Assembly: GCF_000739015.1 (NCBI RefSeq)
Contig: NZ_JPUG01000047.1
Location: 1-64,000 of the forward strand
From: Microvirga sp. BSC39
GTDB taxonomy: Bacteria > Pseudomonadota > Alphaproteobacteria > Rhizobiales > Beijerinckiaceae
Direction of reading: 5' to 3'
DNA length: 64,000 nt
This document shows, in pieces, positions 38,291 through 48,634 of the stretch. How positions within the stretch are numbered: position 1 is the stretch's first letter; each line of letters opens with the position of its first letter. The translations under genes were made by a program, and so were the position numbers. Below the pieces are notes generated by a model that saw only the letters and a program-made list of their open reading frames with translations, had not been told where the DNA came from and did no database searches.

Positions 38291-39232
38291 ATGAAATCAC
38301 TCGTTACAGGTCTTGCCGCAGCCGCCGCTCTGACCCTCGCCGCGGTCACGCCGGTTGCCGCGCAGCAGAATTCCCGCATCATCGTCGTCAGCCACGGACA
38401 GGCCAACGACCCGTTCTGGTCCGTGGTCAAGAACGGCGTGGCGGCGGGCGGCCAGGACATGAAGGTCCAGGTCGATTACCGGGCGCCCGAGACCTTCGAC
38501 ATGGTCGCCATGAGCCAGCTCATCGATGCCGCCGTGAACCAGAAGCCCGCCGGCCTCATCGTGTCGATCCCCGACGCCTCGGCGCTCGGCCCGTCGATCC
38601 AGAAGGCCGTGGCCGCGGGCATTCCGGTGATCTCCATGAACTCCGGCTCCGACGTGTCGAAGAAGCTCGGCGCGCTGCTCCATGTGGGCCAGGACGAGGT
38701 CGAGGCCGGGCGCATCGCCGGCGCGAAGCTCAAGGAGATGGGCGGCAAGGTCGGCCTTTGCGTGAACCAGGAGGTCGGCAACGTTTCGCTCGACTTGCGC
38801 TGCAAGGGCTTCACGGAAGGTTTTGGGGGCAAGGTGACGGTGCTGCCGGTCTCCAACGATCCGGCGGATATCCGCGCCAAGGTGAAGGCGGCGATTGCGT
38901 CGGACGCATCCGTCGACACGATCCTGGCGCTCGGCGCAGGCACGGCCGGCGAGCCGTCGGTTGCGGCCGTCAAGGAAGCCGGCAAGACCGGCGCCATTCG
39001 CGTTGCCACCTTCGACATGTCGGCGGGCTTCCTCAAGTCTGTGGCTGCCGGCGAGGCGGTGTTCGCCATCGACCAGCAGCAATACCTGCAGGGCTATCTG
39101 CCGGTGGTGTTCCTGGCGAACTACGCCAAGTACGGCCTGATGCCGGGCGGCGACGTGGCCTCGGGACCGAACCTGATCACCAAGGACAAGGCCGCCCAGG
39201 TGGTCGAGCTGTCCGCCAAGGGCATCCGCTGA
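38291..39232 (+). CDS. CUT2-type sugar ABC transporter substrate-binding protein
   Basis: 313-residue Peripla_BP_4-type periplasmic protein. Signal peptide MKSLVTGLAAAAALTLAAV with cleavage after VAA-QQNSRIIVVSHG. FWSVVKNGV and the ribose-binding-like pattern follow. Because it is next to iol genes and an IolR-type operator, myo-inositol is the likely ligand. GGGAGG precedes the ATG. A hairpin follows its stop. Confidence 0.92.
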   Translation: MKSLVTGLAAAAALTLAAVTPVAAQQNSRIIVVSHGQANDPFWSVVKNGVAAGGQDMKVQVDYRAPETFDMVAMSQLIDAAVNQKPAGLIVSIPDASALGPSIQKAVAAGIPVISMNSGSDVSKKLGALLHVGQDEVEAGRIAGAKLKEMGGKVGLCVNQEVGNVSLDLRCKGFTEGFGGKVTVLPVSNDPADIRAKVKAAIASDASVDTILALGAGTAGEPSVAAVKEAGKTGAIRVATFDMSAGFLKSVAAGEAVFAIDQQQYLQGYLPVVFLANYAKYGLMPGGDVASGPNLITKDKAAQVVELSAKGIR

Positions 39233-39243
39233 TCGACACACGA

Positions 39244-39273
39244 AGCCCGCGGCCCCCACGGCCGCGGGCTTTT
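39244..39273 (+). terminator. Hairpin with T-run inside the transporter operon
   Basis: AGCCCGCGGCC (39244-39254) pairs with GGCCGCGGGCT (39260-39270), loop of 5 nt, followed by TTT. Placed between the binding protein and permease genes, it probably lowers expression of the membrane subunits relative to the abundant binding protein, or protects the upstream mRNA. Confidence 0.75.
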
Positions 39274-39305
39274 CCATTCTCATGCATTCACTCGGGAAGG
39301 CCCCC

Positions 39306-40448
39306 ATGGTGAACACCCCTCAGCCGACCGCAGATCTGTCTCCGGCTCCCACCGTCAAGAAGATCCAGGACGAGCGGCTGCGGGAGGTCTCCTTCGTGAC
39401 CAGGATCATGCGGCGCCCCGAACTCGGGGCGCTGGCCGGTCTCATCCTGGTGGCGATCTTCTTCGCCTCCACGGCCGATCCGTCGATGTTCACGCTGGCC
39501 GGCATCATGAACATCCTGTCGCCGGCAGCGCAGCTCGGCATTCTCGCCATCGCGGCGGCCCTGCTGATGATCGGCGGCGAGTTCGATCTTTCCATCGGCT
39601 CCATGGTGGCGTTCACCGGCCTAATCTTCGGCGCCTTCATCACCTTGAGCGACTGGCCGCTGCTGCTGGCCATTGCCGCCACCCTTGTGATCGCAGCCGT
39701 GCTCGGTGGGCTGAACGGCCAGCTCGTCATCCGCACGCGGCTGCCCTCCTTCATCGTGACGCTGGCCTTCCTGTTCATCCTGCGCGGGCTCTCTCTGGTG
39801 GGCCTGAAATGGGCCACTGGCGGCTCGACCCAGATGCGCGGCATCGGCGATCAGGCGGGTGAGGGAATCGTGCGCGAGCTGTTCTCGGGCAATGCGCTCG
39901 AAGGCGTCTTCGCCTGGCTCGCCGCCAACGATCTCATCGGCAAATTTCCCAATGGCACGCCCACGGTCACGGGTGTCCCGGTCTCGATCGTGTGGTTCGT
40001 GGGCTTTGCCCTTCTGGCAACCTGGATTCTCCTGCGCACCCGCGTCGGCAACTGGATTTTTGCGGCGGGCGGCGATCCCAATGCGGCGCGCAATTCCGGC
40101 GTGCCGGTGGACCGGGTCAAGACTGGCCTGTTCATGTTCACGGCCGCCGCGGCCGCGCTGGTCGCCATTCTGACCGTGCTCGATGCCGGCTCGACGGATG
40201 CACGGCGCGGCTTCCAGAAGGAGTTCGAGGCCATCATCGCAGCGGTGATCGGCGGCTGCCTGCTCACCGGCGGCTACGGCTCGGCCATCGGGGCGTTCTT
40301 CGGCGCCATCATCTTCGGCATGGTGTCGATTGGGCTGACCTACACGCGGTTCGACTCCGACTGGTTCCAGGTGTTCCTCGGCGCCATGCTGCTGCTCGCA
40401 GTGCTGTTCAACAACTTCATCCGCCGGAAAGTCACGGGAGAGCGCTGA
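39306..40448 (+). CDS. CUT2-type sugar ABC transporter permease
   Basis: 380-residue RbsC-like inner-membrane permease with about ten transmembrane helices. [14 protein letters not shown] is the conserved second-helix motif and [18 protein letters not shown] the family hallmark. ATG at 39306 is used; an alternative ATG at 39282 is nearly adjacent. Its stop overlaps the ATPase start (TGATG), so these are coupled. Confidence 0.92.
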   Translation: MVNTPQPTADLSPAPTVKKIQDERLREVSFVTRIMRRPELGALAGLILVAIFFASTADPSMFTLAGIMNILSPAAQLGILAIAAALLMIGGEFDLSIGSMVAFTGLIFGAFITLSDWPLLLAIAATLVIAAVLGGLNGQLVIRTRLPSFIVTLAFLFILRGLSLVGLKWATGGSTQMRGIGDQAGEGIVRELFSGNALEGVFAWLAANDLIGKFPNGTPTVTGVPVSIVWFVGFALLATWILLRTRVGNWIFAAGGDPNAARNSGVPVDRVKTGLFMFTAAAAALVAILTVLDAGSTDARRGFQKEFEAIIAAVIGGCLLTGGYGSAIGAFFGAIIFGMVSIGLTYTRFDSDWFQVFLGAMLLLAVLFNNFIRRKVTGER

Positions 40449-41233
40449 TGGACGACAAGCTTCCGCTCATCGAGATCCGCAACCTCGTCAAGCATTTCGG
40501 CTCGGTGATCGCGCTGTCCGGCGTATCGCTCAACGTGCATCGCGGCGAGGTCATGTGCCTGCTCGGCGACAACGGCGCGGGAAAATCCACGCTGATCAAG
40601 ACGCTCGCCGGCGTTCACCGGCCCACCTCGGGCGACTTCCTGGTGGAGGGCAAGCCCGTGAGCTTTAACAGCCCGCGCGATGCGCTCGATGCAGGCATCG
40701 CCACGGTCTATCAGGATCTGGCCATGATCCCGCTCATGTCGGTGACGCGCAATTTCTTCATGGGCCGCGAGCCGGTGAAGGGCGTCTGGCCATTCCGCCG
40801 CGTGGACTTCGATCATTGCGACGAGGTCACCCGCGAGGAGATGCACAAGATCGGCATCGACGTGCGCGACCCGCATCAGGCGGTCGGCACCCTGTCGGGC
40901 GGCGAGCGCCAATGCGTGGCGATTGCCCGCGCGGTCTATTTCGGCGCCAAGGTGCTGATCCTCGACGAGCCCACCTCGGCGCTCGGCGTCGCGCAGACCT
41001 CCATGGTGCTGAAATACATCCATCAGGTGCGCAGCAAGGGACTGGGCGTCATCTTCATCACCCACAACGTGCGCCACGCCTACGCGGTGGGCGACCGCTT
41101 CACGGTGCTCAACCGCGGCAAGACGCTGGGCACCTACGCGAAGTCCGAGATCGCCATCGACGAGCTGCAGAACCTGATGGCCGGCGGCAAGGAATTGCAG
41201 GCGGTTTCGGCGGAACTCGGCGGGATGGTGTGA
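40448..41233 (+). CDS. Single-domain sugar ABC transporter ATPase
   Basis: 261 residues: Walker [10 protein letters not shown], signature LSGGERQ, Walker [15 protein letters not shown]-loop [10 protein letters not shown]. Typical CUT2 ATPases (RbsA, XylG) contain two fused ATPase domains of about 500 residues; this one has a single domain and must work as a homodimer, as in the rhizobial fructose system (FrcA). Start is coupled to the permease stop. It completes the presumed inositol transporter. Confidence 0.92.
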   Translation: MDDKLPLIEIRNLVKHFGSVIALSGVSLNVHRGEVMCLLGDNGAGKSTLIKTLAGVHRPTSGDFLVEGKPVSFNSPRDALDAGIATVYQDLAMIPLMSVTRNFFMGREPVKGVWPFRRVDFDHCDEVTREEMHKIGIDVRDPHQAVGTLSGGERQCVAIARAVYFGAKVLILDEPTSALGVAQTSMVLKYIHQVRSKGLGVIFITHNVRHAYAVGDRFTVLNRGKTLGTYAKSEIAIDELQNLMAGGKELQAVSAELGGMV

Positions 41234-41599
41234 GCGCGCTTGCTGTTTGATCCCCTCCCCCTTACGGGGAGGGGCAGCCGCGTAGCGGCCGGGTGGGGGT
41301 CGCTAGGTCGGAACGCCGCGCGTCATCAGAGATCATGAAGGTTGCTACAATCCACCACGTCATCACCGGCCTTGTGCCGGTGATCCCGATGATGGTGAGC
41401 GCCATGCTTTACAGATCGGGATGGCCGGGACAGGCCCGGCCATGACGTGGAGGGTTTCATGACGAGCGGGTATGGCCGGGACAGGACCGTCTCACCCGGT
41501 CGCACCACCCCCACCCCTGCCCCTCCCCGCAAGGGGGAGGGGAAAGGTCGATTCGCAGGATGAGAGCAGACGAATATCATTCACTTCAGGAGCAAGCGC
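41234..41599. repeat. Cluster of palindromic repeats (families A and B)
   Basis: Family B at 41252-41300 (CCCCTCCCC-cttac-GGGGAGGGG followed by CGGCCGGGTGGGGGT), family A at 41359-41447 (starts GTCATCACCGGCCTTGTGCC, ends GGCCCGGCCATGACG), and an inverted B-type unit at 41470-41545. No gene is evident in the gap. Confidence 0.75.
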
Positions 41600-42742
41600 A
41601 TGACAGGTCTCGGCATCGGCCTCATCGGCACCGGCTATATGGGCAAGTGCCACGCGCTGGCCTGGAACGCCGTGGCGGCCGTGTTCGGCGACGTGGCGCG
41701 GCCGCGCCTTGCGGTACTGGCCGAGCACTCGCAGGATCTGGCCGAGCGTAAAGCACGCGAACTCGGCTTTGCCCGCGCCACCGGCGACTGGCGCACGCTC
41801 GTCGCCGATCCGGCTGTCGACGTGGTGTCGATCACCACGCCCAACGCGTTCCATCCCGAGATGGCGATTGCCGCCCTGGAGGCCGGCAAGCATGTGTGGT
41901 GCGAGAAGCCCATGGCGACGCGGCTTGAGGATGCGGAGCGGATGCTGGCTGCGGCCAGCGCGTCGGGCAAGGTGGCGGCGCTCGGCTACAACTACATCCA
42001 GAACCCGATTGTCCGCCTGATCCGGCGCCTGCTCGAAGAGGGCAGGATCGGGGATGTGAACCATGTCCGTCTCGAGATGGACGAGGACTTCATGGCGGAT
42101 CCGGAGGCGCTGTTCTACTGGAAGAGCGAGGCAACGTCCGGCCATGGCGCGCTCGACGATTTCGGCGTTCATGCCCTGAGCCTGATCCGGGTCCTGTTCG
42201 GCGGCGTGCGGCGCGTATGCGGCCACATGGCGAGGCCGTATGCGGATCGCCCGGTGCAGGGCGGCGGGCGCCGCGCGGTCGAGACCTACGACATCGCCAC
42301 AACCCTGATCGAGCTGGAGACCGGCGCTTCGGGGGTGATCGCGCTCAACCGCTCCGCCTGGGGCCGCAAGGGGCGCATCGCCGTGCAGCTCTTCGGCTCG
42401 CGCGGCACCATCGTGTACGACCAGGAACGCATGAACGAGGTGCAGCTCTATACTGTGGAGGGAGCCAACGAGACCCAGGGCTTCCGCACCATCCTCACCG
42501 GGCCGCAGCATCCGCCCTACGACAAGTTCATCCCGGCGCCCGGCCATGGGCTCGGCTTCAACGACCTGAAGATCATCGAGTGCCGCGAGCTGATCCGGCG
42601 CATCGACGGCGAGGCGGCGCACCTGATCACCTTCGAGGACGGCATCCGCATCGAGCGCACGGTGGATGCGATTGCCAGGAGTGCGCATGAGGGGCGGTGG
42701 GTGGAGGTGGCAGAGGCGGGTAGCAAGATAGGCGCTGTCTGA
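41600..42742 (+). CDS. Gfo/Idh/MocA-family oxidoreductase
   Basis: 380 residues. Rossmann motif IGTGYMGKCHALAW, catalytic Lys in CEKPMATR, and GALDDFGVHALSL with the His. It belongs to the inositol/sugar dehydrogenase superfamily but is clearly distinct from IolG. Next to the inositol transporter it may oxidise another inositol isomer (scyllo- or D-chiro-) or a related sugar. CAGGAG precedes the ATG. Confidence 0.88.
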   Translation: MTGLGIGLIGTGYMGKCHALAWNAVAAVFGDVARPRLAVLAEHSQDLAERKARELGFARATGDWRTLVADPAVDVVSITTPNAFHPEMAIAALEAGKHVWCEKPMATRLEDAERMLAAASASGKVAALGYNYIQNPIVRLIRRLLEEGRIGDVNHVRLEMDEDFMADPEALFYWKSEATSGHGALDDFGVHALSLIRVLFGGVRRVCGHMARPYADRPVQGGGRRAVETYDIATTLIELETGASGVIALNRSAWGRKGRIAVQLFGSRGTIVYDQERMNEVQLYTVEGANETQGFRTILTGPQHPPYDKFIPAPGHGLGFNDLKIIECRELIRRIDGEAAHLITFEDGIRIERTVDAIARSAHEGRWVEVAEAGSKIGAV

Positions 42743-42750
42743 CCCACCAT

Positions 42751-43040
42751 GTCATCCCCGGCGAGCGGAGCGAGGGAAGGGGATCCACGATCAGGCATGG
42801 CGCTATGGATTTCCTTCCCCTCCGCTGACGCTCCGGCCGGGAATGACACTCACTCCGTCATGGCCGGGCTTGTCCCGGCCATCTCGGTGATGTGAAGCGC
42901 CGCGCCTTTCCAAACGAGATCACCGGCACAAGGCCGGTGATGACGGGGAGATAACCTTCCGGCTATACCCTCAGGATAAGGGTTGAGAATGGTTGCCGGT
43001 CCTGAAGACGTGGATGGCCGGAACAAGTCCGGCCATGACG
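42751..43040. repeat. Palindromic repeats between the oxidoreductase and recQ
   Basis: Three units: family C at 42751-42848 (GTCATCCCCGGCGAGCG ... GAATGACA), family A in inverse orientation at 42857-42945, and a short A-type remnant GGATGGCCGGAACAAGTCC at 43013-43040. They occupy most of the 300-bp gap between convergent genes. Confidence 0.7.
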
Positions 43041-43050
43041 GGAGGATTGC

Positions 43051-44853
43051 CTAACCCGCGTGCGCCTTCACCACGTCCAGAAACGCATCGGCGTAGCGGT
43101 CGAGCTTGGCCTGTCCGACGCCGTGGATCTCGCCGAAGGCGCGTGACGTGACGGGGCGCTTGGCCGCCATGTCGATGAGGCTGCGATCGGAGAAGATCAC
43201 GTAAGCCGGCACGCCCTCTTCCTTGGCGAGCTTCGTGCGCAGGGCCTTGAGGTCGAGGAGCAGCGGATCGTCGGAGGGCACCACCGATTCCGCTTCCATC
43301 CGGCCGCGCCGGCGGCGGCGCTCGGCCGGTTTCATGAGCACGTCGGAGCGCAGCTCGATCGTCTCCTGGCCTTTGAGCACGGCAACACCCCGGTCGGTGA
43401 GGGTCCAGCGGCCGTATTCGGCAAGCTCCAGGCTGATCAGGCCGGCGGCATAGATCTGCCGCAGGAGCGAGCGCCATTCGTTTTTCGAGCGGTCATTGCC
43501 CACGCCGAAGGTCTTCAGCTTGTCGTGGCCGAAGCGGCGGATCGAATCCGTAGCCTCTCCCGTCAGGATGCTGATGAGATGCTCGGTGCCGAAGCGCTCG
43601 CCGGTGCGCACGATGGCGGAGAGAATCTTCTGCGCCTCGATGGTGCCGTCGAAGGACATGACCCCGTCGATGCACAGGTCGCAATTGCCGCAGGGTTCAG
43701 TGGTCTCGCCGAAATAGGCGAGCAGGGTCTGGCGGCGGCAGCGCGGGGCTTCGCACAGGGCGACCAGCGCGTTGAGGCGCTGGCGCTCCACGCGCTTCTG
43801 CTCGTCGGCGGCGTCGCTCTCCTCGATCTGCAGGCGGCGCAAGCGCATGTCGTCGAGGCCGTAGAGGGTGAGCGTGTCGGCGGGCGCGCCGTCGCGGCCC
43901 GCGCGGCCGATCTCCTGGTAGTAGGCCTCGATGGATTTCGGCAGGGCCGCATGGGCCACGAAGCGCACGTCGGGCTTGTCAATGCCCATGCCGAAGGCCA
44001 CGGTGGCCACCATCACCACGCCGTCCTCCTGCAGGAAGATGTCCTGGTTCTTGGCCCGGTCCTGCTGGTGCATGCCCGCGTGGTAGGGCAGGGCGCGATA
44101 GCCCGCCTGGCTCAAGGAGTCCGCCAGCCGCTCCGTCGCATCGCGCGACGAACAATAAACGATGCCGCTCTCGTGCCGGTGCTTGTCGAGGAAGCCGAAG
44201 AGCTGGCGCTTGGAATTCTCCTTCGACTGCATGGCGAGCCGCAGGTTCGGCCGGTCGAAGCCGTGGATGAAGAGGCGCGGCTCCTCCTCGAACAGCCGGT
44301 GCATGATGTCGCCGCGGGTCGCCACATCGGCCGTGGCGGTGAGCGCGATGGTCTGCACGTTGCCGAGCCGCTGGCGCACCTCGCCGAGCATGGCGTATTC
44401 GGGCCGAAAATCGTGACCCCATTGCGAGACGCAATGCGCCTCGTCGATGGCGAGCAGGTTGACGCCTGAGCGGGCGAGCCATTCGGTGGTGCTCGTGTTG
44501 GCGAGGCGTTCCGGGGACGCATAGAGGATGCGCATGCGGCGGTCGCGCACCGCGTCCACCACGCGGCGGTTCTCGTCCTGGTCGTTGGCGGAGTTGAGGC
44601 TGCCGGCCTCGATGCCGAAATGGCGCAGCGCCGCCACCTGATCGCGCATGAGGGCGATCAGCGGCGACACCACGAGGGTCAGCCCTTCCCGGGCCAAGGT
44701 GGGCAGCTGGAAGCACAGGGACTTGCCCGCGCCGGTCGGCATCACGGCCAGAACATCCTCGCCGGCCAGCACCGCGCGCACGATCTCCTCCTGTCCTTCG
44801 CGGAAGGAGGGGAAGCCGAACACGTCGTGGAGGATTTTAACCGGATCGATCAC
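43051..44853 (-). CDS. recQ: ATP-dependent DNA helicase RecQ
   Basis: 600-residue 3'-5' helicase in recombination repair. Walker A PTGAGKSLCFQLP, DEAHCVSQWGHDFRPEY and GRAGRDG are the helicase motifs. The zinc site uses CEAPRCRRQTLLAYFGE and CGNCDLC, followed by a winged helix (RQC) and a C-terminal HRDC domain (DLKALRTKLAKEEGVPAYV to LDVVKAHAG). Start overlaps the stop of the upstream flavoprotein gene by 4 nt. Confidence 0.96.
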   Translation of the reverse strand: MIDPVKILHDVFGFPSFREGQEEIVRAVLAGEDVLAVMPTGAGKSLCFQLPTLAREGLTLVVSPLIALMRDQVAALRHFGIEAGSLNSANDQDENRRVVDAVRDRRMRILYASPERLANTSTTEWLARSGVNLLAIDEAHCVSQWGHDFRPEYAMLGEVRQRLGNVQTIALTATADVATRGDIMHRLFEEEPRLFIHGFDRPNLRLAMQSKENSKRQLFGFLDKHRHESGIVYCSSRDATERLADSLSQAGYRALPYHAGMHQQDRAKNQDIFLQEDGVVMVATVAFGMGIDKPDVRFVAHAALPKSIEAYYQEIGRAGRDGAPADTLTLYGLDDMRLRRLQIEESDAADEQKRVERQRLNALVALCEAPRCRRQTLLAYFGETTEPCGNCDLCIDGVMSFDGTIEAQKILSAIVRTGERFGTEHLISILTGEATDSIRRFGHDKLKTFGVGNDRSKNEWRSLLRQIYAAGLISLELAEYGRWTLTDRGVAVLKGQETIELRSDVLMKPAERRRRRGRMEAESVVPSDDPLLLDLKALRTKLAKEEGVPAYVIFSDRSLIDMAAKRPVTSRAFGEIHGVGQAKLDRYADAFLDVVKAHAG

Positions 44854-46121
44854 GTCTGCCGTGTGGCCGATGAAGGCTCCAAGGTCAATGCGGCATCGGG
44901 AATCCGGAGAGAGGCCAGCACGCCACGGGCGGCCGCGATGCCGGTGGCGAAGGTGGCCTGGAGCAGGTAGCCGCCGGTGGGCGCCTCCCAGTCCAGCATC
45001 TCGCCGGCCACGAACACGCCCGGCAGCCGGCGCAGCATCAGGTGTTCGTCGAGCTCGCTGAACGGCACGCCGCCGGCGCTGGAGATGGCGCGGTCGAGGG
45101 ATTTCGTGCCGGTGAGCCGCAGGGGCACGGCCTTGATCAGGCGGGCCAGCGCCTCGGGCTCCACAGGCAGGGCCGGAGAGGCCTCCCGCAGCAACGCGAT
45201 GCCGACCGGGCTCAGGCCCGCGCTTTTGCGCAGGAAGGTGGAGGCGGATTGCCCTTTTCGTGGAGTGTCGAGCTTCCTCTGCAAAACCTCCTGCGGGAGG
45301 TCGGGCCGGAGATCGACGTGGAGCAGGGCGCTGCCCGTCTCGTCGATGGCATCGCGGAGCTTCGCCGACAGGGCGTAGACCGCCCCGCCCTCGATCCCGT
45401 CCTGCGTGACGATGGCCTCGCCCTTCACAACAGTGTCCGCGAAGGTGAGGGCGATTCGCTTCAGGGGCTCGCCCGCGAAGCGGCTGCGCATGATCTCGGA
45501 CCAGGGGCAGGTGAAGCCCATGTTGGCAGGGCGCAGGGGTGAGACCGCGATGCCGCGCTGGGCCAGCAGGCTCGCCCAGCTCCCGTCCGAGCCGAGGCGG
45601 GGCCAGCTCGCGCCGCCGAGCGCCAGGATCGTGGCATCGGGCTTGGCCCGCACCGGCTCGCCGGCCGCATCGGTGAAGATCAGGCGCTCCTCATCGTCCC
45701 AGCCCTGCCAGCGGTGGCGCAGGGCGAAGCGCACGCCGAGCCCTTCCAGCCGCTGCAGCCAGGCGCGCAGCAGGGGAGAAGCCTTGAACGCCTTGGGGAA
45801 CACCCGTCCGCTGGAGCCCACGAAGGTCTCCTGGCCCAGACCTTCGCACCAGGCGCGCAGATCGGCCGGAGCGAAAGCCGTAATCAGAGGCTCGAGCTGC
45901 GGCCGGGCCTCGGCGTAGCGGGCGACGAATCGCGCGAAATCTTCCGAGTGGGTCAGGTTCAACCCGCCCCGGCCCGCCATGAGCAGCTTGCGGCCGACGG
46001 AGGGCATCCGGTCATAGACGGTGACCGTGAGGCCCGCGCGCCCGAGCACCTCCGCGGCGATCAGGCCGGCGGGGCCGCCGCCGATGATGGCGACTTCGGG
46101 AGCTGTGGGGGACGGGAGCAT
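44850..46121 (-). CDS. HI0933/TIGR03862-like flavoprotein
   Basis: 423 residues, FAD-binding. GxGxxG motif in VAIIGGGPAGLIAAEVLGRAG, GRKLLMAGRGGLNLTHSE, and the C-terminal PGVFVAGEMLDWEAPTGGYLLQ with the second flavin motif. The family comprises predicted NAD(P)/FAD oxidoreductases (YhiN/BaiN-like) of uncertain substrate. ATG at 46121 is chosen because the FAD motif follows; the ATG at 46178 adds 19 non-family residues. It shares an operon with recQ. Confidence 0.88.
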   Translation of the reverse strand: MLPSPTAPEVAIIGGGPAGLIAAEVLGRAGLTVTVYDRMPSVGRKLLMAGRGGLNLTHSEDFARFVARYAEARPQLEPLITAFAPADLRAWCEGLGQETFVGSSGRVFPKAFKASPLLRAWLQRLEGLGVRFALRHRWQGWDDEERLIFTDAAGEPVRAKPDATILALGGASWPRLGSDGSWASLLAQRGIAVSPLRPANMGFTCPWSEIMRSRFAGEPLKRIALTFADTVVKGEAIVTQDGIEGGAVYALSAKLRDAIDETGSALLHVDLRPDLPQEVLQRKLDTPRKGQSASTFLRKSAGLSPVGIALLREASPALPVEPEALARLIKAVPLRLTGTKSLDRAISSAGGVPFSELDEHLMLRRLPGVFVAGEMLDWEAPTGGYLLQATFATGIAAARGVLASLRIPDAALTLEPSSATRQT

Positions 46122-46273
46122 GCGGTCAGCTGACGCGGGAGGACGAGGAATCTGGACCCTCACGCTGCAACATGGCATGCAGCGGCATCGGGTTCATGGC
46201 CCCTGCACATGAACGCCAGAAGGTCTTTTTTCAAGGGGAGCGGTGCTTCGAACGCCGCCCGAAGGGGAATGCG

Positions 46274-46738
46274 ATGCGTGCTCTTTTCATCCTCGGCGTG
46301 ATCGCCCTGGGGCTGGCCGGCTGCGCGGGCGATTCGGCACTGACGCCGACCGATACCGTCCTGGCGAGCTCGACCAACGATGCGGCCCAGGCGGCGGCCC
46401 TGATCTCGGCCTATCGCGTGTCGAAGGGCCTGAGCCCGGTCACGGTGGATTCCCGCCTCAACAAGGCGGCGGAGCACCAGGCGCGGGTGGTGGCGGCGGC
46501 GGGCCGGCTCAGCCATGGCAGCTTCGTGAGCCGCATGGATCAATATGGGATCAGCGGCTATTCCGCCGAAAACCTGTCGGCGGGCTCGTCCTCGGTGGAT
46601 GGCGCCATCAGCCGCTGGAAGGCCTCGCCCGGCCACAACAGCAACCTCCTGATGCCCCAGGCGCGCAAGATCGGCCTGGCCCGCGCGGATGCCAACAACC
46701 GCTATGGCCGCTACTGGGCGCTCGTGCTCGGACAGTAG
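46274..46738 (+). CDS. CAP-domain lipoprotein
   Basis: 154 residues. Lipoprotein signal with lipobox LAGC (Cys about 18), then a CAP/SCP domain: SAYRVSKGLSPVTVD, HGSFVSRMDQYGISGYSAEN and SPGHNSNLLMPQ. The CAP His/Glu cleft residues are at H, E and H in these motifs. It would sit in the outer or inner membrane facing the periplasm; function is unknown but may involve wall or lipid binding. The start at 46274 is chosen as the family's signal peptide begins here. Confidence 0.87.
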   Translation: MRALFILGVIALGLAGCAGDSALTPTDTVLASSTNDAAQAAALISAYRVSKGLSPVTVDSRLNKAAEHQARVVAAAGRLSHGSFVSRMDQYGISGYSAENLSAGSSSVDGAISRWKASPGHNSNLLMPQARKIGLARADANNRYGRYWALVLGQ

Positions 46739-46799
46739 CGAAGGCACTTATCGAGGCGTGACGCGTTAGGACTCCGGTTCCTCTCGCTCCACGCTCCCC

Positions 46800-48578
46800 A
46801 TGACCCATCAACAAATGCTCTCCTTCGCCATCGTCGCCGGGATGATGGCTCTCTTCGTCTGGGGACGCTTCCGCTACGATCTCGTGGCGGTCCTCTCGCT
46901 TCTCGTGGCCGTGCTGGTCGGCATCGTGCCGGCCGACAAGGCCTTCGAGGGCTTCAGCGACGACATCATCATCATCGTGGCGAGCGCGCTTCTGGTCAGT
47001 GCGGCCGTGGCGAAGTCCGGCATTCTCGAAGCAGGCCTCAACCATGTCGGGCCTTACTTGCGCACGACGCAGATCCAGGTTGTGGTGCTGGTCGGCGTGG
47101 TGACGGTGCTGTCCGCCTTCGTGAAGAACATCGGGGCGCTCGCCATGATGATCCCCGTGGCGTTCCAGATCGCCCGGCGCACCAACACCCCGCCTTCGAG
47201 CTTTCTCATGCCGATGGCGTTCGGATCGCTTCTCGGCGGCATCGTGACCCTGGTGGGCACCTCGCCGAACATCATCGTGTCGCGGGTCAGGGGCGAATTG
47301 CTGGGCGAGCCCTTCGGCATGTTCGACTTCACGCCGGTGGGCATCGGCATCGCGCTGGCGGGCGTGGTCTTCCTGGCCTTCGGCTACCGCCTGCTGCCGC
47401 AGGGCCGCAAAGGAGCCGCTTCGCTCGATGCCGCCCTCGACATCAAGGACTACGTGACCGAGGCCCGCGTGACGGCGGAGTCCGACGTGGTCGGCCAGAC
47501 GGTGGCGGACCTGCACAAGCTCGCCAACGGCGAGGTGAAGGTCGCGTCGATCATCCGCAACGAGACCCGCAGCTCGAGCCCGCTTCCCGACGCGACCATC
47601 CGCGAGAACGACGTGCTCATGCTGGAGGGCGAATCGGATGCCCTCGAGAGCGCCGTCGCCCGGGCCGGGCTGAAGCTCAGCCGCGACCATCACCAGCCGG
47701 AAACGGACGAGGCCACGGACGAGATCGGCGCCATCGAGGCGATCGTCGGGCCCAGTTCCGTGCTGACCGGGCTGTCGGCGGAACGCATCGGCCTCTACGA
47801 GCGCTTCGGCGTCAACCTGATCGCGGTGAGCCGCAGCGGCGAGCGGTTCAAGGAGCGCCTGCGCACCATCACGTTGCGAGCCGGCGACGTGATCGTGCTC
47901 CAGGGCAATCTCAAGCGGCTCCCGGACACCTTGCGCGACATCGGCTGCCTGCCGCTCGCCGAGCGCGAGATCCGCCTGGGGAGCGCGCGCCGGAGCCTGC
48001 TTCCCGCCGTTATCCTGGCCGGCACCATGGTGCTAGTCGCCTTCAACATTCTGCCCGTGGCCATCGCGTTCTTCGGGGCCGGCGTGCTTCTCATGCTGTT
48101 CGGCTCGCTCACCCTGCGCGAGGCCTACGAGACCATCGAGTGGCCCATCATCGTGATGCTCGGCGCCCTGATCCCGGTCAGCGAATCGATCCGCACCACG
48201 GGTGGAACGGACCTGATCGCCGGCTGGCTGTCGTCCGCCGCCAATATGCTGCCGCCGACAGGCGCGCTCGTGCTCATCATGGTGGCGGCCATGGCCGTGA
48301 CGCCGTTCCTCAACAATGCCGCAACCGTGCTGGTGATGGCCCCCATCGCGGCGAGCTTCGCCGGCCAGCTCGGCTTCAAGCCGGACGCCTTCCTGATGGC
48401 GGTGGCGATCGGCGCAGCCTGCGACTTCCTCACGCCCATCGGGCACCAGTGCAACACTCTGGTCATGGGGCCGGGCGGCTACCGGTTCGGCGACTACTGG
48501 CGGCTCGGGCTGCCCTTGTCGATAATCGTGGTGGTGGTCGGCATTCCGCTGATCATGCTGTTCTGGCCGCTGAACTGA
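46800..48578 (+). CDS. SLC13-type permease with RCK_C (TrkA-C) domains
   Basis: 592 residues with about ten transmembrane helices split by a cytoplasmic insert (about 205-395) that contains two TrkA-C-like domains (VVGQTVADLHKLANGEVKV and LSAERIGLYERFGVNLIAVS). Ion-site-like loops are ALAMMIPVAFQ, VGTSPNIIVSRVRG and NNAATVLVMAP. Similar proteins carry anions such as sulfate or dicarboxylates with sodium; the substrate is not predictable here. Confidence 0.88.
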   Translation: MTHQQMLSFAIVAGMMALFVWGRFRYDLVAVLSLLVAVLVGIVPADKAFEGFSDDIIIIVASALLVSAAVAKSGILEAGLNHVGPYLRTTQIQVVVLVGVVTVLSAFVKNIGALAMMIPVAFQIARRTNTPPSSFLMPMAFGSLLGGIVTLVGTSPNIIVSRVRGELLGEPFGMFDFTPVGIGIALAGVVFLAFGYRLLPQGRKGAASLDAALDIKDYVTEARVTAESDVVGQTVADLHKLANGEVKVASIIRNETRSSSPLPDATIRENDVLMLEGESDALESAVARAGLKLSRDHHQPETDEATDEIGAIEAIVGPSSVLTGLSAERIGLYERFGVNLIAVSRSGERFKERLRTITLRAGDVIVLQGNLKRLPDTLRDIGCLPLAEREIRLGSARRSLLPAVILAGTMVLVAFNILPVAIAFFGAGVLLMLFGSLTLREAYETIEWPIIVMLGALIPVSESIRTTGGTDLIAGWLSSAANMLPPTGALVLIMVAAMAVTPFLNNAATVLVMAPIAASFAGQLGFKPDAFLMAVAIGAACDFLTPIGHQCNTLVMGPGGYRFGDYWRLGLPLSIIVVVVGIPLIMLFWPLN

Positions 48579-48634
48579 TCTGGAGCATCGTGCGGCCCGC
48601 TGGGTCCGGGCACACGATGCCCTCACCCAAGATG

